Source of the DNA: Sparassis latifolia
Taxonomy: Eukaryota; Basidiomycota; Agaricomycetes; Polyporales; Sparassidaceae
NCBI GenBank assembly: GCA_018466975.1
Contig: JAENRS010000014.1
Coordinates: 1-64,000 of the forward strand
Length of the DNA stretch: 64,000 nt
Direction: 5' to 3'
Positions 59,819-64,000 of this stretch are shown piece by piece. Within the stretch, counting starts at the first letter, position 1. Each line of letters begins with the position of its first letter. The notes under the pieces are model-generated. The model was not told where the DNA came from, ran no database searches, and saw only the letters and a list, made by a program, of their open reading frames with translations. Both the position numbers and the translations under genes were made by a program.

Positions 59819-60674
59819 TTATAAAGGCGTTCGGCATACTATGGATGGTGTCAACAAGATAGACGGTACCCTTTGACCCCCTCCAAATGAGACACTGGCA
59901 GCGACAGCAGGAAAGTGGCCACAGCGATGTTTCATATCCTTCTTGGAGAAGTCCATCCTACTCCTAGCCTCATCGATGGCTGTTACGGCAGCAGTGTGGA
60001 CCGAAGTCCATGACGGATCATCAGGGGCACCACACAGAACACCAATGACCCTACCACTGTCATCAGTAATGGGTTTCGCGGTGCCGCGGTGCAGTTTAGT
60101 AGAGGGAAAATGTAGACCCAGTGGATACTCACCGTCCATCTCAGTGCTCAAGCTTGAAGCCATACTTGGAGCCACTCCCAACAGGATGTTCCAGCCTGTA
60201 TATCTGAAACCTTTTACATTTCTCTCGTGCTCCTGTGTAGCCGTTCCTCGTACGCGGCAGCTTGACTACTTGAAGGGAGGTCTGGACAGGTTCCGCAGGC
60301 TCGACGTATCGGCTGACGAAGGATGGACGCACTTCGTACAAGCCATATGGAGCACTCGCTTTTTTCCTTGCACGCCGTGCAGCACGTCGCGCATTTCCCG
60401 TCACTTTGGGCCTTTGACTCTCGACAGTCTCTGAAGGAATAATCGGCCCATCCAAATTCGTGGCTGATTGTGGAATACTGACGTCGAAGGTGGGACGGTT
60501 CGAAAGTAGAGAAGGGCTGGTCTTTTCAATAGTGTGCGAGCTGGAGCCCGCCGCTGCAACGTCCGTGGCCTCTGAGATTTCGGGCATGAATATTGAGAGT
60601 GCCAAGCAGGGGACCGTGTCAATGATGCGATGGCTCCCAGACTGATAGCCTAGTGTCTTCAGATACAACGGCAT
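59819..60674 (-). pseudogene. N-terminal part of basidiomycete 2OG-Fe(II) dioxygenase-like gene
   Basis: Two overlapping frames (60,674-60,141 and 60,181-59,819) make up an N-terminus rich in Ala/Arg (NARRAARRARKKASAPYGLY) followed by PSMASSLSTEMDGEYPLGLH, HRGTAKPITDDSGRVIGVLC, GAPDDPSWTSVHTAAVTAID and FPAVAASVSFGGGQRVP. This order is typical of a large Agaricomycete family whose C-terminal half carries a TET/JBP-like double-stranded beta-helix with HxD...H iron ligands. That catalytic half is missing here; the reading ends in unrelated residues at 59,819. It is a truncated copy, related to the gene at 63,469-64,000. Family assignment is from memory of its sequence pattern. Confidence 0.6.
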
Positions 60675-61280
60675 TCAAGACAAGGGTGGCGAAGTCGAAT
60701 TGCGCGCCCGACGATGGTTTGACTGTAAGGGCACATGGTTGTTAGCATAGTTTCTGCGGCGGTTGCCCTCCTGGGGCCAGAGAAGCCGCGATTCAACCCG
60801 AAGTTCCAGGCCTGAATCCTCGTAGCGTCCTCGATAGCAACTCCAGCCTCCTTTGATGGACAAAAAAAACAAGACGTACCGCGAAGTAGGTTAGTCCAGC
60901 CACGCATGCTGAAGACGTGTCCTCCCGAGGCAGTAGACTCGCCGGCAGGGTAGGTCAGGGAGAGGAGTGGTGGGTAAGAGAGTATCCGGGAACTCGGGCG
61001 CACGAACGTTTTATAGACTGACTATTTCTCACCGTTGACGCGTTAACAACGCGTCGAAGAACGTCACACCTGTGACGAAGCGCGTTAAGAGTCACGCGCG
61101 GAAGCAGAAAGCAGATTGCGTGACGCGCTGATACCTCGTTGGTAGCGCAGTCTTAGAGTCTATTCTACGATAGCTAAGGCCTAAGGCCCATGGTCGGTAG
61201 CCCGAGGTCTATGAGTTTGCTCGGAGAAACAGCGGAAGAGGCCGAATGTGACGAGTGGTAACCCTCCGAAACCTCCGAGC
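60675..61280. other. Shared upstream region of two divergent genes
   Basis: The region lies between the minus-strand dioxygenase-like fragment and the plus-strand integrase-like gene. A 114-codon minus frame at 61,003-60,659 may be a 5' exon of the former (MRPSSRILSYPPLLS). The segment 61,030-61,130 is dense in CGCG words and palindromes. Confidence 0.4.
61037..61055. promoter_or_regulatory. Palindrome with two ACGCGT (MCB-like) boxes
   Basis: GACGCGTTAACAACGCGTC is a perfect 8-bp inverted repeat around AAC, giving two ACGCGT hexamers, the recognition site of MluI and of the fungal MBF (Mbp1/Swi6) cell-cycle factor. A second palindrome, GTCACACCTGTGAC, follows at 61,063-61,076. Both sit in a divergent intergenic region about 225 bp before the integrase-like start. 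A regulatory role is inference from motif and position. Confidence 0.5.
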
Positions 61281-63398
61281 ATGGCGCCCACCGTATGGCG
61301 GCCTGTTCTGGACAAAATACAAGCAGATGTACAGGGGGCCCTCGACCTTGTATTCACGCCAGTTCACGCGCATTCATCCGAGTGCATCGTGCACGTGACT
61401 GTGCATCTGCAGTCATTTGCATGCATTCAAACGCATCGGGGCGCATTGGGCCAAATACAGCTCCTCTGCATCGATGCGCATGAACGCATGCATCTGGATG
61501 CATGTGTTCTCATTCTCGTTCTCGGTCCCGGATGCACGCATCTGCATGCACCCATGCGGCATCGAGTGCATGTCGCTCCTGCCTCTCCGGTGAGCCACCT
61601 TCATCCCTTTGAGCACTTGTTTCTCTGCTCCAGGAACTTGAGGGTCCGCGATATGACAGAACGGTTGGACAACATCCGTCGAGCCTACCACACCCTTGGA
61701 GATCGGGTGAACGTTACTCTGCGAACACAAGTTGGGGATGTACAGCGATTGAGAATTGTACGTTCTCAAGCACTCTCGCTTGCCTCTGCTGCTGAAGTGG
61801 TCAGTATCTCTTCTGGGGGCATGTTGAACATCCACTGACCATCTTCCCAGCACCGCTCTGTCATTCCTCCGGCTGAACTGGTTCAACTTCGGTCCAACAT
61901 TGCTGCCATTATTGAGGACCTGGACGCGGCTTCCCATCGTTCGTCCGATCCCGCTGATAGACCCCCTCTCGAGGTCGTCAAGCGAACTCGCACTGGCACG
62001 CGGGGCCGCCCAAAGATCACCATTGAGCCGGCCTTCTTTAAGTTCGCCATGGACATGGGGTCGAACTCGGACCTCAGACGCTTTTTCAACTGCTGTACGA
62101 GGACAGTGCGTCGTCGCGCCATAGAGCACGAACTCAGCATACTCGGTTTACCCGTGTACACAGAGCTGCAGGCCACGGATGGCTCCCTGCTTCGTCAGTA
62201 TCGCTCAGCCCCAGCCCGTCCCTTGACGTTGTCCGACGATGGGCTTGACCACGCCATTGGGAATATCCTGGAGGTGTTCCCTCACTTTGGACGTAGGATG
62301 ATCCATGGCCATATCAAGGCTCAGGGTCAAAGTATTGCACGCAAGCGCATAGAAGCCTCGTACGAGCAAGTGCTTGGTGCACCGGCCGTCTTCGGTGCTC
62401 GACGTCCACTAGTGTGGCGCAAATATTCAGTACCTGGCCCACTTTCCCTTGTTCATCATGATGGACAGCACGGTGCGTTTTGTCCGCTCTGTTCTGCCAG
62501 TACTCGTTGACTTTTCTGCAGGGCTCATCCACTTCAAACTCATTACACATTGCTTCATTGACGGCTATTCGCGGTTTGTTCTTGGAATCCGAGTGCACAG
62601 CAACAACCCGCGCGTCCACAGTGCTGCATTTATTTCAGGATGCGGTGGATCAATTTGGAATTCCAAGCCGTGTACGGGGGGACCATGGCACCGAGAATCT
62701 CGGCGTAGCGCAGTGGATGGAGGAAAATAAGGGTTTAGATCGGGGATCATACATCTGGGGCCGGTGCGTGAATAGACCTTCACTATGCAGGAACCCTCAC
62801 GGACGTGATGGCCAGGGGCGTTCATAATACCCGGATTGAACGTTTATGGGTTGATGTGACCTCCGGGTACGGTGAGAAGTGGCTTGTATTTTTCTGTCAG
62901 CTCGAGATACACTGGGGGTGGGACATCCACAACCCTGACCATGTGTGGCTACTTCACCATCTATTCCTACCCGCCATCAACCAACATGCTTTGGAGTGGG
63001 CAGAGGCATGGAATGCACATCGTATCTCAATGCAGGATTCTCGTCCCCGAAGCCCACGGGATATGTTCACCTTTGGGATGGTCCAGGAAGGCCCACGTGG
63101 ACTCGAGCAATTCTTAGAGCCAATTGATGACCTTACTGGCGAGTCCCTAGACGATTTTGGCATTGATTGGGGCACCTATCGGGATGACAGAATCATGTCA
63201 CATTTTTTTGAGCACAACCCCATTGAAAGTGCAACATTTACCCCGAGTCTTGTGGAACTGAGTCAACCAACCGCGCATGAGGAGAAGACTTTGACGGAGG
63301 CGGAGAAACAGGTGACAGCGCTCCGCTGGCAACCAATCTTGCAACGTCTTGATCTGTTTGCAAGTACACGTGGCGTACAGCGGAGTCATTACGAGTAG
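61281..63398 (+). pseudogene. Basidiomycete integrase-like (rve/DDE) protein, one frameshift
   Basis: Starting at ATG 61,281 (MAPTVWRPVLDKIQADVQGA), the gene continues through MTERLDNIRRAYHTLGDRV, an intron at 61,799-61,851, a DNA-binding-like middle part (RIEASYEQVLGAPAVFGARR) and the integrase core. The core has VPGPLSLVHHDGQH (first D, 62,430-62,470), an intron, LIHFKLITHCFIDGYSRFVL, VPSRVRGDHG-like IPSRVRGDHGTENLG (second D, near 62,690) and, after another intron at 62,763-62,818, NTRIERLWVDVTSGYGEKW (E, near 62,842). It ends at 63,398. One extra C in the CCC at 62,607-62,609 shifts frame between GIRVHSNN and RASTVLHLF. The rest is clean. This integrase family is common in Agaricomycetes and some animals; whether it moves DNA is unknown. 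Confidence 0.78.
61360..61570. repeat. TGCAT/ATGCA-dense stretch
   Basis: About 200 bp contain many overlapping GCATGCA, TGCAT, CGCAT and ATGCG words (for example CATGCATCTGGATGCATG at 61,487). The stretch lies in the 5' part of the integrase-like gene. The frame is open across it, but family members I remember lack such His/Cys/Met-rich residues there, so it may be an intron or an inserted repeat. Confidence 0.7.
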
Positions 63399-63468
63399 GC
63401 AGAGGCCTCGTAATTAATTCCGGCTGTGTCGAAAGCATATTAAAGTCTTTTTAATATACACCATGTCC

Positions 63469-64000
63469 CTACATATGCATAGGGAACCTCGCAAGAGCAG
63501 CTAAGATTCGAGCGGCTACACCATTGGCGTACGCCTCACGCTCAGCTTCTGAAAGGTCAGAGACCATCCGACCACCTAGTTCAACCCACTGAAAAATCGA
63601 GCCACCGGTCCAAAACACAAGAGAACCTCGCATCCCCTTGGAGATGAGAAGGGTATTGTAGTGGGTAAACAAGGCCGATGGGATGAACACGGGCACGCCG
63701 GGGCCCACCTCGATCTCATAACCAAGTTCTGCAATGCCAATTCGGCAATCTTGCGAAGGATCGAAGGTTCCGTATGGCATAATACAGCACAAGCCAGGGC
63801 CATAGTTGGTGGAGTCGAGGTGGGGCAAAGTGACCACAACGCCGACGTTGAAGGCAAATGAAGTAAAAGGGTAGAATAGGGCCTCCAAGCCCGCATCCTG
63901 TCGCAGAACGTAGTCGAGAGTGGCCGCGTAATGCGCATATAGAGCAGGAAATTGAGACTTGAATATACCTATGTCGGCTTCTATGTGAGGTTATGTGTAC
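63469..64000 (-). CDS. 2OG-Fe(II) dioxygenase-like catalytic domain (TET/JBP-like), 5' partial
   Basis: On the minus strand the reading starts beyond the window; an acceptor-like TAG precedes AAGCCGAC near 63,985. It runs DIGIFKSQFPALYAHYAATL, SFAFNVGVVVTLPHLDSTNY, CCIMPYGTFDP, then VFIPSALFTHYN, MRGSLVFWTGGSIFQW, ending at 63,469. The layout (HLD, G-x-F-D turn, distal FTHYN, Arg in RGSLV) fits the double-stranded beta-helix of iron/2-oxoglutarate oxygenases of the Agaricomycete family that I associate with TET/JBP. Iron ligands are His and Asp in HLD and His in FTHYN; the 2OG-binding Arg is in MRGS. It appears intact within the window. Related to the truncated gene at 59,819-60,674. Confidence 0.65.

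Noticed and set aside
61131..61215. tRNA-like stretch (CTCGTTGGTAGCGCAG resembles a D arm)
   Set aside because: No T-loop sequence (GGTTCGAAT-type) follows at the right distance and no acceptor stem pairs. I do not call a tRNA.

Overview
The window looks like nuclear DNA of a filamentous basidiomycete, most likely an Agaricomycete. Genes are split by many introns of about 50 nt with GT/AG ends. The recognisable proteins are fungal: fused fatty acid synthase, myosin-motor chitin synthase, fungalysin, DUF6589 and Plavaka/CACTA-type transposase remnants. All assignments rest on reading the sequence and on remembered family features; no search was run. The region is accessory and decayed: most recognisable genes are broken, and only a few look intact.

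Bases 1-23,270 form a large inverted duplication. The left arm (1-8,983) returns reverse-complemented as the right arm (about 16,150-23,270), with a spacer of about 7 kb. Each arm carries a broken copy of the DNA polymerase alpha catalytic gene (POL1), and both copies share one nonsense codon. Each arm also has a private insertion containing a RecQ-family helicase. The left insert (3,511-7,192, flanked by TAG) carries a helicase and a convergent DUF6589 gene. The right insert (17,533-19,451, flanked by an 8-bp direct repeat) carries a different, truncated helicase. The spacer holds a Tc1/mariner transposase with one internal stop, a nearly 0.9-kb palindromic element, and an alcohol dehydrogenase pseudogene with an inverted 21-bp minisatellite.

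Bases 25,232-29,429 appear to encode one large basidiomycete-specific protein of unknown function with a Pro/Tyr/Ser-rich tail. From 30.6 to 55 kb the DNA is a patchwork of gene fragments: chitin synthase motor joined to fatty acid synthase, a Ty1/copia fragment, a small intact HicA/YcfA-like gene whose stop overlaps a truncated ThrE/Prm10-type gene, a second FAS piece, a CACTA-type transposase tail, a dihydrolipoamide dehydrogenase/GST chimera, and an oxidoreductase/fungalysin chimera with tandem duplications. Within this stretch an intact JmjC (KDM3-like) gene of 464 codons (45,962-47,517) stands out.

The right end (57.5-64 kb) is better preserved. It holds an apparently intact GEN1/Yen1-like XPG-family nuclease (517 aa, all acidic active-site positions present), the N-terminal part of a dioxygenase-family gene, a basidiomycete integrase-like (rve, DDE) gene with one frameshift, and the catalytic part of a second dioxygenase of the same family running off the window. 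Chromatin-modifying and DNA-processing genes thus sit next to mobile-element genes, which suggests mobile-element-rich, possibly subtelomeric or heterochromatic territory. No telomere repeats, rRNA, tRNA or CRISPR array were seen.
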